From CAMFLJ01 sp963702555 (GTDB lineage Bacteria > Actinomycetota > Acidimicrobiia > Acidimicrobiales > Acidimicrobilacustridaceae): 64,000 nucleotides of DNA. The position numbers and the translations under genes are program-made. Shown here piece by piece: positions 1 to 9,620 of this stretch. The stretch covers positions 1-64,000 of the forward strand of contig CAVPCW010000011.1 of the NCBI GenBank assembly GCA_963702555.1, read 5' to 3'. The notes under the pieces are model-generated. The model was not told the DNA's origin, did not search any database, and worked only from the letters and a program-made list of their open reading frames with translations. The stretch's first letter is position 1. Every line of letters starts with the position of its first letter.

Positions 1-111
1 TCGGTTCGTCGGGAGGTGCCCTACGGCCCTCCCCGGCTCCGCCCGGCGCTGCCAGGGTTGAGCCATCGGTCGACCGCGGCGCGCTCTGCGCCTGACCGAT
101 GAGGAGGATCC

Positions 112-3100
112 GTGAGTCGCCAGTGGGCCTGCATCGACGGCAACGAGGCGGCCGTGCGCATCGCCTACCGCCTGAGCGAGGTCGCGGCCATCTACCCGAT
201 CACCCCGGCGTCGCCGATGGGGGAGCTGGCCGACGACTGGGCCTCCGCCGAGCACACCAACCTCTGGGGCTCGGTGGTCGACGTGGTCGAGATGCAGTCC
301 GAGGCCGGTGCCGCCGGCGCGCTGCACGGCGCGCTCCAGAAGGGGGCGCTGGCCACGACGTTCACGTCGTCGCAGGGCCTCCTGCTGATGATCCCCAACA
401 TGTTCAAGATCGCCGGGGAGCTCACGCCCTGCGTGATGCACGTCGCCGCCCGCACGATCGCCACCCACGCCCTGTCGATCTTCGGTGACCACTCCGACGT
501 CATGCACGCCCGCACCACCGGCTGGGCGATGCTCTCCGCCGGATCGGTGCAGGAGGCCCACGACTTCGCCCTCGTCGCCCACGCCGCGACGCTGCGCACC
601 CGGGTGCCGTTCATGCACTTCTTCGACGGCTTCCGCACCAGCCACGAGGTCGGCAAGGTGGAGCTGCTCGACGACGACGACCTCCTCGCCCTGGTCCGCG
701 AGGACGACCTGCTGGCGTTCCGCTCCCGAGGCATGAGCCCCGAGCGGCCGGTCGTGCGGGGCACCGCCCAGAACCCCGACGTCTTCTTCCAGGCCCGGGA
801 GGCCTCGAACCCCTTCCACGACGCCGTCCCCGCGGTGGTGCAGGAGGTCTTCGACGAGCTCGCCGACCGCACGGGCCGTCGCTACTCGCTGGTCGAGTAC
901 CACGGGGCTCCCGACGCCGAGCGGGTCGTGGTCGTGATGGGCTCGGGTGCCGGCGCGGTGGCCGAGTGCGTCGACGCCCTCGTCGCACGAGGCGAGCGGG
1001 TCGGCATGGTCACCGTGCGGCTCTACCGGCCCTTCCCGACCGAGGCGCTCATGCGGGCCCTTCCGCCGTCCTGCGCCCGCGTCGCCGTGCTCGACCGCAC
1101 CAAGGAGCCGGGCGCCGTCGGTGAGCCGCTCTACCTCGACGTGCGCGCCGCCATCGACGAGGCCATGGAGGACGACGAGCCGCCGTTCGCGGTGGCGCCC
1201 CGCGTCATCGGCGGTCGCTACGGGCTCTCGTCGAAGGACTTCACCCCGGCGATGGTCGCCGCCGTGTTCGCCGAGCTCGACGCCCAGCGGCCCCGCCGCG
1301 AGTTCACCGTCGGCATCGTCGACGACGTCACCCACCTCAGCCTCGCCCCCGTGGAGATCGACATCGCCCGCTCGCCCAGCGAGGTGCACGCGCTGTTCTT
1401 CGGCCTCGGCTCCGACGGCACGGTCGGCGCCAACAAGAGCTCGGTGAAGATCATCGGCGAGGGCACCGACCTCTTCGCCCAGGGCTACTTCGTCTACGAC
1501 TCGAAGAAGTCCGGCTCGGTCACCGTGTCCCACCTCCGGTTCGGCCCCGAGCCGATCCGGTCCACCTACCTCATCGACGGCGCCGACTTCGTGGCCTGCC
1601 ACCAGTTCGGCCTGCTCGACAAGATGAAGGTGGTCGAGCTCGCCCGCCCCGGCGCCACCTTCCTGCTCAACAGCCCGTTCGGGCCCGAGGAGGTCTGGGA
1701 CCACCTGCCCGTCGAGGTCCAGGATCAGATCGTCTCCAAGGACATCGCCCTCTGGGTCGTCGACGCCGAGGCCATCGCCCGCGCCGCCGGCATGGGCAAC
1801 CGCATCAACACCGTGATGCAGCCCTGCTTCTTCTCCCTGTCCGGCGTGCTGCCGGCCGACGAGGCCGTCGAGCGCATCAAGGCATCGGTGGCCAAGGCCT
1901 ACGCCAAGCGGGGCCAGAGCGTCGTCGACCACAACTTCGCCGCCATCGACGCATCGCTCGCCGGGCTGGCCCGCGTGCCGGTGCCCGCCGCGGTGAGCGC
2001 CACCCGCCATCGTCCGCCGCCCGTGCCGGCCACCGCACCCGACTTCGTGCAGCGGGTCACCGCGGTGATGCTCGCCGGCGACGGCGACCTGCTCCCGGTC
2101 TCGGCGATGCCGCCCGACGGCACCTTCCCCTCGGGCACCGCCAAGTACGAGAAGCGGGCCATCGCCGTCGAGATCCCGATCTGGGACCCCGACGTCTGCA
2201 TCGACTGCGCCAAGTGCGCCATCGTCTGCCCCCACGCCGCCATCCGCATGAAGGTGTTCGAGCCGGCGGCGCTCGCCGGAGCTCCCGACGGCTTCGTGTC
2301 CAAGGCGTTCCGGTCGAAGGACCTCGACGACCACCTGCTCACCATCCAGGTGGCACCGGACGACTGCACCGGCTGCGGTGTCTGCGTCGACGTCTGCCCG
2401 GCCAAGTCGAAGTCCGAGGCCCGCCACAAGGCCATCAACATGGAGCCGGCCGATGCCCACCGTGACGTCGAGCGGGTCCGGTGGGACTTCTTCGACTCGA
2501 TCCCGCCGCTCGACCGCGACCTCCTGCCCCACGACACGGTCAAGGGCTCACAGGTGCTCGAGCCGCTGTTCGAGTTCTCCGGGGCGTGCGCCGGCTGCGG
2601 CGAGACGCCCTACCTGAAGCTCGCCACCCAGCTCTTCGGCGACCGCATGATCGTGGCCAACGCCACCGGCTGCTCGTCGATCTACGGCGCCAACCTCCCG
2701 ACCACCCCGTGGAGCCAGAACGCCGAGGGCCGGGGTCCGGCCTGGAACAACTCGCTCTTCGAGGACAACGCCGAGTTCGGCCTCGGCCTGCGCCTGGGCC
2801 TCGAGGCGCAGGAGGGTCTGGCCCAGCGCCTCGTCCGCGCCCTCGCCCCCCGCCTCGATGAGCGCCTCGTCACCGCCCTGCTCGAGGCCGACCAGTCGAC
2901 CGAGCCCGGCATCGTGGCCCAACGCGACCGGGTCGCCGCGCTGCGCACGGCCCTCGTTCCCATCGCCGCCGGGTCGGCCGACGATCCCACCGACGGCGCC
3001 GCGGCCCGGCACCTGCTCACCATCGCCGACACCCTCGTGCGCACCGGCGTCTGGATCGTCGGCGGCGACGGCTGGGCCTACGACATCGGCTTCAACGGCC

Positions 3101-3841
3101 TCGACCACGTGCTGGCCAGCGGCCGCAACGTCAACATGCTCGTGCTCGACACCGAGGTGTACTCCAACACCGGCGGCCAGTCCTCGAAGGCCACGCCCCG
3201 CTCGGCCGTCGCCAAGTTCGCCGCCGGCGGCAAGTCCGTCGCCAAGAAGGACCTCGGCGCCACGGGCCGGGACTACGGCAACGTCTACGTCGCCCAGATC
3301 GCCATGGGCGCCAACGACCTCCAGGCCACCAAGGCGCTGCTGGAGGCGGACGCCTGGCCCGGCCCCTCGCTGGTCATCGCCTACTCCACCTGCATCGCCC
3401 ACGGCATCGACATGTCGAAGTCGATGTCGCACCAGAAGGACGCGGTGCGCTCGGGCTACTGGCCGCTCTACCGCTTCCGCCCGAGCGACGATGCCGACGG
3501 CACGCCGTTCCACCTCGACTCGAAGGCGCCGACGATGCGGGTCGCCGACTTCGTGGAGTCGGAGGTGCGCTTCGCCGTGCTCGAGCGCAGCGACCCCGAG
3601 CGGGCCCGCGAGCTGGCGGCGCTGCTCCAGGCCGACATCGACGAGCGCTGGCACTACTACACCCAGGAAGCGGGGGTGGAGCGCTCGGTGCCCCACGTGG
3701 ACCCTGCACGGCATGCCCGAGCCCGGCGCCGCCGGTGCCCTCGACTCGGTGCCCGTGGAGCTCGGTGGCCGGGCCGAGCCCGATCACGACGGGCCTGCTG
3801 ACACCGAGCCTTCCGGAGACGAGGAGGAGGAGCAGTCATGA
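112..3841 (+). CDS. nifJ: Pyruvate:ferredoxin (flavodoxin) oxidoreductase, frameshifted near the 3' end
   Basis: Single-chain PFOR of about 1,242 residues that converts pyruvate and CoA to acetyl-CoA, CO2 and reduced ferredoxin in the cytoplasm. Seen in order: the N-terminal pyruvate-binding domain with YPITPASPMGE, two 4Fe-4S motifs (from C696, CIDCAKCAIVCP; from C752, CTGCGVCVDVCP), a further cysteine motif GACAGCGE, and the TPP site GGDGWAYDIG near residue 984. GTG start at 112 with GAGGAGG just upstream. Frame 1 runs on to 3801 with an Arg-rich, unlikely tail. Shifting +1 at about 3697-3700 (an extra C in GACCCTG) gives an acidic tail that stops at 3841 and overlaps the next ATG as ATGA. 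That makes a one-base insertion likely. Overlap with the next gene implies co-translation. Confidence 0.93.
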
Positions 3842-4848
3842 GCGCCGACCTGCGCACGCGCTACCTGGGGCTCGACCTGAGCTCGCCGGTCGTGGCCTCT
3901 GCCAGCCCGTTGAACGAGCACGTGGACTCGGCCCGTGCCGTCGTCGATGCCGGGGCGGCCGCCATCGTCATGCCGTCGCTGTTCGAGGAGGAGGTCCTCC
4001 ACGAGCAGGTCGGCATCCACGATGCCCTGGAAACCGGTGCCAACCACGTCCCGGAGTCGCTGGACTACTTCCCGGAGTTCGGTGACCTGCTCAGCGTGGC
4101 CGACCGCTACGTGCGCAGCCTCGCCGCCCTGAAGGCCGCGGTCGACGTACCGGTGATCGCTTCGTTGAACGCCGCCCACGCCGGATCGTGGGAGACCTAC
4201 GCCTCCCGTCTGGTCGACGCCGGGGCCGACGCCGTCGAGCTGAACCTGTACTCCGTGGCCGCCGACCCCCGGCGCTCGGGGGCCGACATCGAGGCCGAGA
4301 AGCTCGCCGCCATCGCCACCGTGCGGGCCGCGGTCGACGTGCCCGTGGCGGTGAAGGTGTCGCCGTTCTTCTCGTCGTTCGCCCACTTCGCCCACGAAGC
4401 CGTCGACGCCGGAGCCGACGGGCTCGTCGTGTTCAACCGCTTCTACCAACCCGACATCGACCTCGACACGATGGAGGTCGTGCCCCGCATCGACCTGTCG
4501 ACATCGGTCGAGCTGCGCCTTCCGCTGCGCTGGATCGCCATCCTCCGCCCCATGCTGCCGACCGTCTCCCTGGCGGCCACCACCGGCATCGGCACCGGAT
4601 GGGATGCGGCCAAGGCGCTCGCCGTCGGCGCCGACGTCACGATGGTGACCTCGGCGGTGCTGCGGGAGGGCCCCGCCGCCGTCACCCGCATCATCCGTGG
4701 CCTCCAGCACTGGCTCGACGAGCACGACTACGAGTCCGTCGGGCAGCTGCGGGGCTCGATGAGCTACGCCGCCACCGACGATCCCACCGCCTTCGAGCGG
4801 GCCAACTACCGGCGGGTGCTGCACTCGTGGTCGGGCCCGATGCCGTAG
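3838..4848 (+). CDS. Dihydroorotate dehydrogenase-like (PyrD/PreA-type) flavoprotein
   Basis: 336-residue FMN-dependent TIM-barrel protein of the dihydroorotate dehydrogenase superfamily. It shows the N-terminal LGLDLSSPVVASASPL strand, the AHAGSWE region, the NLYS segment, the VKVSPFFSS strand and the phosphate-binding TTGIGTGWDAAKAL end. Its ATG lies inside the stop of the nifJ homologue (ATGA), so the two are probably one transcription unit. DHOD-like proteins sit next to pyruvate:ferredoxin oxidoreductase genes in other bacteria, and such proteins may act on substrates other than dihydroorotate. The substrate cannot be read from sequence, and a role in pyrimidine synthesis should not be assumed. 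Confidence 0.85.
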   Translation: MSADLRTRYLGLDLSSPVVASASPLNEHVDSARAVVDAGAAAIVMPSLFEEEVLHEQVGIHDALETGANHVPESLDYFPEFGDLLSVADRYVRSLAALKAAVDVPVIASLNAAHAGSWETYASRLVDAGADAVELNLYSVAADPRRSGADIEAEKLAAIATVRAAVDVPVAVKVSPFFSSFAHFAHEAVDAGADGLVVFNRFYQPDIDLDTMEVVPRIDLSTSVELRLPLRWIAILRPMLPTVSLAATTGIGTGWDAAKALAVGADVTMVTSAVLREGPAAVTRIIRGLQHWLDEHDYESVGQLRGSMSYAATDDPTAFERANYRRVLHSWSGPMP

Positions 4849-4852
4849 GCGG

Positions 4853-5509
4853 TCAGCCGAGGGCTCCCGCCGCGTCGAGGGCGTCGAGGAGCGCATCGCG
4901 CGCCGCGTGGGCGGCGACGGCCGTGTCCGGCGCGTGGCCGCAGGTGAGCCGGCCGAACCAGCCCACCGCGCCCTCGAGGATGTCGGCGTGGGCACAGCCC
5001 TCCAGCACCACGTGGTCGGCGCTCGGCAGTGCGTCGGCGAAGGTCTCGTGGTTGCGGCCCGCGGGCGCACACCGGCCACCGAGCCCGAACCCGATGATGC
5101 TGACCGGGCCGTCCGGGTCGATCGGGGGTGGCGGCTCGGGCGGGTGCCACGGTGGGCCTCCTCCGGAGACGGGGTCGACGAGCACGAGGCCACGGGCTCG
5201 GGTCATGGGCGTGGCGTGCCAGGCCACCAGCCCGCCCCGCGAGTGGCCGCCCAGCCAGACCTCCACACCCTCGGAGCGGAGCCCGTCGACCAACTCGACG
5301 GTGCGGACGGCTTCGTCGCCCGGGTGCGAGCGGCCGGTCAGCTGGGCTCCGAGCGTGCCCACTGCCGGTACGACGACCCGTCCCACCCGCAGCGCGACCG
5401 GGACGAGGAACGAGCGGTAGGCGTGCGGGGGGCAGGCGAAGCCAGGGAGGAACACGAGGCAGCGGTCGCCGGGCACTCCGAGGTCGAGTGATCCGGACGG
5501 GAGTTCCAC
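4853..5509 (-). CDS. Alpha/beta hydrolase, small serine hydrolase
   Basis: 218-residue protein with the alpha/beta-hydrolase nucleophile elbow GGHSRGG (Ser near residue 90) after a Rossmann-like strand, an early LVFLPGFACPPHAYRSF oxyanion region, and a late Asp/His-containing half. No signal peptide is seen, so it is probably cytoplasmic. GTG start. It converges on the DHOD-like gene with only four bases between the two stops. The substrate is unknown; the fold is that of carboxylesterases, thioesterases and lipase-like hydrolases. Confidence 0.75.
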   Translation of the reverse strand: MELPSGSLDLGVPGDRCLVFLPGFACPPHAYRSFLVPVALRVGRVVVPAVGTLGAQLTGRSHPGDEAVRTVELVDGLRSEGVEVWLGGHSRGGLVAWHATPMTRARGLVLVDPVSGGGPPWHPPEPPPPIDPDGPVSIIGFGLGGRCAPAGRNHETFADALPSADHVVLEGCAHADILEGAVGWFGRLTCGHAPDTAVAAHAARDALLDALDAAGALG

Positions 5510-5568
5510 GCCGCCAGTGAACCACCGACGGAGGGGTGCCCGGCGACCGTGACGCTCTTACCCTCCTC

Positions 5569-5586
5569 TATACCCAGGGGGGTATA
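5569..5586 (+). promoter_or_regulatory. CsoR-like operator ahead of the DUF2202 gene
   Basis: TATACCCAGGGGGGTATA is an inverted repeat with TATACCC and GGGGTATA arms, which closely matches operators of copper-sensing CsoR repressors. It lies 29 bases upstream of the ATG at 5616, a typical promoter-overlapping position. No csoR gene is present in the window, so the regulator would act in trans. The match is by eye. Confidence 0.55.
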
Positions 5587-5615
5587 AGTGGGTCACACCG
5601 ACAGGGAGGTCCACG

Positions 5616-6347
5616 ATGACCACCACCCGACGAAACCACCTCAGGGCCCGCAGCGTCGCTGCTGTCGCTCTGTCCGCAGCTCTCGGCCTCGGGGTCGTCG
5701 CCTGCGGCGGCACCGCTGATCGGGGGTCCGGGGCATCGGCATCCTCCGCCGACGCGCCGACCGCCACCCTTGCGGTTCCCGGTGCGTCCGGGAACGTGGT
5801 CGACGCCGGCGCGACCGCCGTCCTGACCGACGACGAGCGGGCGGGGCTGCTCTACATGGTCGAGGAGGAGAAGCTCGCTCACGATGTCTACGTCACCCTC
5901 GGCGACGAGTGGGGCCTCCAGACGTTCGAGAACATCGTGGGAGCCGAGAGCACCCACATGGCCGAGGTCCAGGGCCTGCTCGACACCTATGGCATCGCCG
6001 ACCCCACCGACGGGAGGGCAGTCGGTGAGTTCACCGACCCGGCCCTCGCCGCCCTCTACGACCAGCTGGTGGCGCGAGGGATGACCTCGTCGACGGAGGC
6101 CCTCGCGGTGGGCGCCAAGATCGAGGAGCTCGACATCGTCGACCTGGACATCCGTGCTGCCCAGACCGACAACCCGGCGATCGACGCCTTGTACGCCAAC
6201 CTCCGCTCCGGTTCGGAGAACCACCTCCGGGCCTTCACCCGTGCGCTGGACCAGAGGGGCGAGGTCTACGAGCCGTCCCATCTCGACCAGGCCGACTACG
6301 ACGCCATCCTCGCTACGTCGAGCTCGAAGGGCAGGGGTCGGGCGTGA
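5616..6347 (+). CDS. DUF2202 ferritin-like lipoprotein
   Basis: 243 residues. An N-terminal Arg-rich stretch and hydrophobic segment end in the lipobox VVAC (Cys near 31), so the protein is probably a membrane-anchored lipoprotein facing outward. The mature part is a DUF2202 domain: the helix LLYMVEEEKLAHDVY carries the Glu/His pattern of a ferritin-like four-helix bundle, and later ESTHMAEVQ and the C-terminal SENHLRAF helix supply further Glu/His candidates. DUF2202 function is not established. The CsoR-like operator just upstream suggests a copper-responsive role, which is inference. RBS AGGGAGG precedes the ATG. Confidence 0.85.
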   Translation: MTTTRRNHLRARSVAAVALSAALGLGVVACGGTADRGSGASASSADAPTATLAVPGASGNVVDAGATAVLTDDERAGLLYMVEEEKLAHDVYVTLGDEWGLQTFENIVGAESTHMAEVQGLLDTYGIADPTDGRAVGEFTDPALAALYDQLVARGMTSSTEALAVGAKIEELDIVDLDIRAAQTDNPAIDALYANLRSGSENHLRAFTRALDQRGEVYEPSHLDQADYDAILATSSSKGRGRA

Positions 6348-6353
6348 CCGCCG

Positions 6354-6381
6354 GGCCCGACCGGTGGTGGCCGGTCGGGCC
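6354..6381. terminator. Bidirectional hairpin terminator
   Basis: An 11-bp perfect stem, GGCCCGACCGG pairing with CCGGTCGGGCC around a TGGTGG loop, lies between the convergent DUF2202 gene and the minus-strand membrane protein gene and abuts the latter's stop codon. There is no T tract, as is common for terminators in high-GC actinobacteria. Confidence 0.6.
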
Positions 6382-7452
6382 TCAGCCGGCCGGCCGGCGC
6401 CTGATGCGGCCGAGCACCAGCTCCAGCACCACGGCCAGCCCGATGCCGAGCCCGACCCCGAGCGCGACGGCGACGGTGCCTCTCGCCAGGGCGGCCGGCA
6501 GGTCCGTGGGGAGCTGTGATGCTCCGAGGTAGCTGCGGCGCAGCACCCCGTGCAGCACGGCGAGGGTGACGGCGCCGATGCCGACCAGCACCAGGCCTTC
6601 CTTGGTGTTGCGGCGCAGGGACACCGCCCCCGCCACCACGAACGCACCTCCGAGGAGGGCCGGCACGAGGTCGGTGAACCGGTGCGACGCGCTCTCCGGC
6701 GATGCCCACCAGTCGCCGAGCACGATGGTCACGCTCGTGGCGATCAGCACCACAGCGACACACGCCAGCATCACGTGGCGGCGGGCGCTGCGACCGATCC
6801 CGAGGGCGCCGACGACGAGGCCCAGCACGACCGCCAGCAAGAGCCAGCCCGTCGAGTCGGGGCCGGGAACCCAGAGGGTGGTGCCGGTGGCCTCGACCCG
6901 GGTGCCGTCGACGTCGAACGGGACGGACCACCCGGCGATCTCGTGGGTCTGATTGGGGAGGATCTGCGCGATCGGCGGAGTGCCCCCCATCCAGTGGGTG
7001 CGGTGGTCGTGCCACCGGACCCGGGTGCCGGTCGACAGCTGCTGCCACTCGGGCACGGCCGTGGGGTCTGCGTTGTCGGGGGCTTCGGCCGAGCCGTCGG
7101 CGCTGGTGTTGAGGTAGACGGACGGCGACCGGCTGTTCTCCCACACGCCGGTCGGCCCCACTCGCAGGTAGGGCTCGCCGGAGTAGCCCATCACCGTGAC
7201 CTCGACCGCGCTGGTGTTGGTCAGCACCAGCTGCTGGGTGACCGGGTCGATGGTCAGCTCGACGCCTTCGACGCCCGGCTCGAAGGCGTCGATGCGCTGT
7301 TGGTAGTTCGACGCCGCCGTGCCGGTCGCGGACCCGGACGCACCGTGTGCCGCTGCCGGCCCGGCCCCGGCGACGAGGAGGGTGAAGGCAGCGAGGGCCA
7401 CTCCGAGCACGACGGTGAGCCGTCGTCGCAGCTCGTGCGCGGTGCGAGTCAC
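6382..7452 (-). CDS. Exported/membrane protein with His-rich ectodomain and four C-terminal helices
   Basis: About 356 residues from the GTG at 7452; an ATG at 7512 would add 20 residues. N-terminal signal sequence (RRRLTVVLGVALAAFTLLVAG, ending AAAHG), then an ectodomain of roughly 180 residues with repeated W/H clusters (RWHDHRTHWMG) and IDP/LTNTS strands that look beta-rich. Four hydrophobic helices follow (LLLAVVLGLVVGALGIG; CVAVVLIATSVTIVLG; LVPALLGGAFVVAGAV; VALGVGLGIGLAVVLELVLG), ending in an Arg-rich tail. The architecture recalls copper-handling or secreted surface proteins of actinobacteria, but I recognise no named family. Its neighbour has a copper-type operator, so metal handling is a hypothesis only. 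Confidence 0.6.
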   Translation of the reverse strand: MTRTAHELRRRLTVVLGVALAAFTLLVAGAGPAAAHGASGSATGTAASNYQQRIDAFEPGVEGVELTIDPVTQQLVLTNTSAVEVTVMGYSGEPYLRVGPTGVWENSRSPSVYLNTSADGSAEAPDNADPTAVPEWQQLSTGTRVRWHDHRTHWMGGTPPIAQILPNQTHEIAGWSVPFDVDGTRVEATGTTLWVPGPDSTGWLLLAVVLGLVVGALGIGRSARRHVMLACVAVVLIATSVTIVLGDWWASPESASHRFTDLVPALLGGAFVVAGAVSLRRNTKEGLVLVGIGAVTLAVLHGVLRRSYLGASQLPTDLPAALARGTVAVALGVGLGIGLAVVLELVLGRIRRRPAG

Positions 7453-7590
7453 GGGGTGCCGGCCGTCAGGGTCACGTTCTGATCTTGCGTCATCCCCGGT
7501 CGAGCCACCCATCCTGACGTTGGACCCTGCGCACGGGCGGCCCGCTCGTCCTAGGTTCTGGGGACGCCAACCATCCCTGGGGAGGATGAG

Positions 7591-8700
7591 ATGCACACCG
7601 ACCTCTGTGACATGTTCGGGATCGAGTACCCGATCTTCGCCTTCACCCACTGCCGCGACGTCGTCGCCGCCGTCAGCAAGGCCGGCGGGATGGGCGTGCT
7701 CGGCGCCGTGGGCTTCAGCCCCGAGCAGCTCGAGATGGAACTCGACTGGATCGACGACAACGTGGGCGGCAAGCCCTACGGCGTCGACACCGTCATGCCC
7801 CAGAAGTCTGTCGACGTCGAGGGCGGCGACGCCAAGGAGATGCTCGCCCAGATCAAGTCGATGATCGACGCCAACCACTGGCGCTACGTCGACGAGCTGA
7901 TGGAGCGCTTCGACCTGCCGGAGCTGCCCGAGGGCACCGAGGTCGGCGGCGTGCTCGGCTGGACCGACGAGGTCGCCCACCGCCAGGTCGAGATCGCCCT
8001 CGCCCACCCGATCTCGCTGATCGCCAACGCCCTCGGCTCGCCGCCCAAGGACGTCATCGACCAGGCCCACGCCCACGGCGTGAAGGTCGCGGCCCTCGCC
8101 GGCAAGGCCGTGCACGCCGAGCGCCACGTCCAGAACGGCGTCGACGTGATCATCGCCCAGGGCTACGAGGCCGGCGGCCACACGGGCGAGATCGCCACGA
8201 TGGTCCTGGTGCCCGAGGTCGTCGACGCCGTGGCCCCGGTGCCGGTGCTCGCCGCCGGTGGCATCGGCAACGGCCGTCAGATCGCGGCGGGCCTGGCGCT
8301 CGGCGCCCAGGGCGTGTGGCTGGGCTCGCTGTGGCTCACCACGGCCGAGGGTGGCTCGAGCCCGGCGGTGCTGGAGGCGTACCTCAACGCCACGTCGGCC
8401 GACACCGTGCGGTCGCGCTGCTACACCGGCAAGCCCGCCCGCATGCTGCGCAACCAGTGGACCGAGGCCTGGTCCGACCCGGAGGGCCCCGGCCCGCTCG
8501 GCATGCCGCTGCAAAACATCCTCACGTCCGAGGCCAACGCCCGCATCGCCCGCGCCAACCGGCCCGACCTGGCGTTCGCCCCGGTCGGTCAGGTGGTCGG
8601 TTCGATGAACGACGTCCGCCCGGTGCGCGACGTCATGTTCCGCCTGGTCGAGGAGTACATCGAGGCTGCCGAGCGCCTCAGCAAGGGCCTCGAGGGCTGA
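7591..8700 (+). CDS. Nitronate monooxygenase / NPD-type FMN oxidoreductase
   Basis: 369-residue FMN TIM-barrel of the nitronate monooxygenase / 2-nitropropane dioxygenase family. Seen: SKAGGMGVLGAVGFSPEQL at the N terminus, the glycine-rich GYEAGGHTGEIATMVLVPEVV motif that binds FMN phosphate and holds the usual catalytic His, then PVLAAGGIGNGRQIAAGLALGAQGVWLGS. ATG preceded by a strong GGGGAGG. The family oxidises nitronates or reduces unsaturated acyl groups; the true substrate here is unknown. Stands alone, followed by a strong hairpin terminator. Confidence 0.85.
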   Translation: MHTDLCDMFGIEYPIFAFTHCRDVVAAVSKAGGMGVLGAVGFSPEQLEMELDWIDDNVGGKPYGVDTVMPQKSVDVEGGDAKEMLAQIKSMIDANHWRYVDELMERFDLPELPEGTEVGGVLGWTDEVAHRQVEIALAHPISLIANALGSPPKDVIDQAHAHGVKVAALAGKAVHAERHVQNGVDVIIAQGYEAGGHTGEIATMVLVPEVVDAVAPVPVLAAGGIGNGRQIAAGLALGAQGVWLGSLWLTTAEGGSSPAVLEAYLNATSADTVRSRCYTGKPARMLRNQWTEAWSDPEGPGPLGMPLQNILTSEANARIARANRPDLAFAPVGQVVGSMNDVRPVRDVMFRLVEEYIEAAERLSKGLEG

Positions 8701-8765
8701 CGCAGCCGGTCGCGTCGGGCCCGGGTCGGTGCCGACGATCGGGCCCGATGTCCGCCGTTGACGCG

Positions 8766-8796
8766 TCGACGGCCCGGGGGTTCCCCGGGCCGTCGA
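8766..8796. terminator. Strong bidirectional hairpin terminator
   Basis: A perfect 14-bp inverted repeat (TCGACGGCCCGGGG and its complement) around a GTT loop, between the convergent flavoprotein gene and the metal-binding lipoprotein gene. Confidence 0.75.
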
Positions 8797-8816
8797 GAGC
8801 GATGCGAGGTCGGGGG

Positions 8817-9620
8817 TCAGCCCACGGCCTCGGTGATGGTCGTCGCGTTCTCCTCGACCACCGGCAGCATCTCCAGGTCGTCACCCGGGAAGTTCACGAT
8901 GTTGACGAGCTTCGCCCCGGTGGCCGACGCGATCTCGCCGCCGCCGCCCATGTGGACGTTCTCGAACACCATCGTCGGCTTCAGACCGGCGAGCTCGGAG
9001 ACCTTGCCGGCCGAGGTCGGCTCGGGCCCGTAGGTGCCCACCGGCTCGTAGCCGGCGAAGACGACCCACCCGGCGACGAACGCCTGGGCGACGACGGTCT
9101 GAGGCTTCGACGCCGTGATCTTCTTCACCTCGGCCGATGACGCCTCGTAGCCCTTGGTGTACTCGGCCAGGTTCGCCTTCGCGACGTCCTTGGTGCCCCA
9201 AAGGGCAGCGAGCTTGTCGACCTCGGGCGTCAGCTTGGAGGGGTCGTAGTCGGGGGTGACGGTGATGACCTCGGCGGTCGAGCCGGCCGCCTCCTTCATC
9301 TTGGTGGCGAAGCCCTCGAACCCGGCCAGGAGGATGTAGTCGGCATCGGCCAGCGCGGCCAGGTCGGTGGCCTTGGGGTCGTAGTCCGGCGGGTGCTGGA
9401 TGTTCGACGGGGCGATCACGGTGATCTCCGTGGCTCCGGCCATCTTGGCGATGGCGCCGACCCAGCTGGTCGACGCGACGACCTTGGGACCGGCGTCGGC
9501 CGAGGTGGTGGCGGTCGAGCTGTCGCTGCTCGTGTCAGACCCGCACGCGGCGACGCCGAGCAGAAGGGCCAGGGCGAGCACGAGTGCGGCGCCGACGCGT
9601 CTAGTGGATGGGTGTCGCAT
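8817..9620 (-). CDS. Metal ABC transporter substrate-binding lipoprotein (ZnuA/TroA family)
   Basis: 267 residues with a lipoprotein signal (LALALLLGVAAC) and a TroA-type cluster A-9 fold: VVASTSWVGAIAKMAG, an IQHPPDYDPKATDLAALADAD segment in the place of the usual metal-site His, ADYILLAGFEGF, and a late VFENVHMGGGGEIASATGAKLVNI. It would capture a divalent metal (Zn or Mn) outside the membrane and deliver it to the permease. Last gene of a three-gene minus-strand operon; it starts 20 bases inside the permease gene. The metal cannot be assigned, because the usual HxYEP signature is altered. Confidence 0.85.
   Translation of the reverse strand: MRHPSTRRVGAALVLALALLLGVAACGSDTSSDSSTATTSADAGPKVVASTSWVGAIAKMAGATEITVIAPSNIQHPPDYDPKATDLAALADADYILLAGFEGFATKMKEAAGSTAEVITVTPDYDPSKLTPEVDKLAALWGTKDVAKANLAEYTKGYEASSAEVKKITASKPQTVVAQAFVAGWVVFAGYEPVGTYGPEPTSAGKVSELAGLKPTMVFENVHMGGGGEIASATGAKLVNIVNFPGDDLEMLPVVEENATTITEAVG

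Noticed and set aside
3838..4848. Calling the DHOD-like gene pyrD
   Set aside because: It adjoins a pyruvate:ferredoxin oxidoreductase rather than pyrimidine genes, and sequence alone does not show dihydroorotate use.
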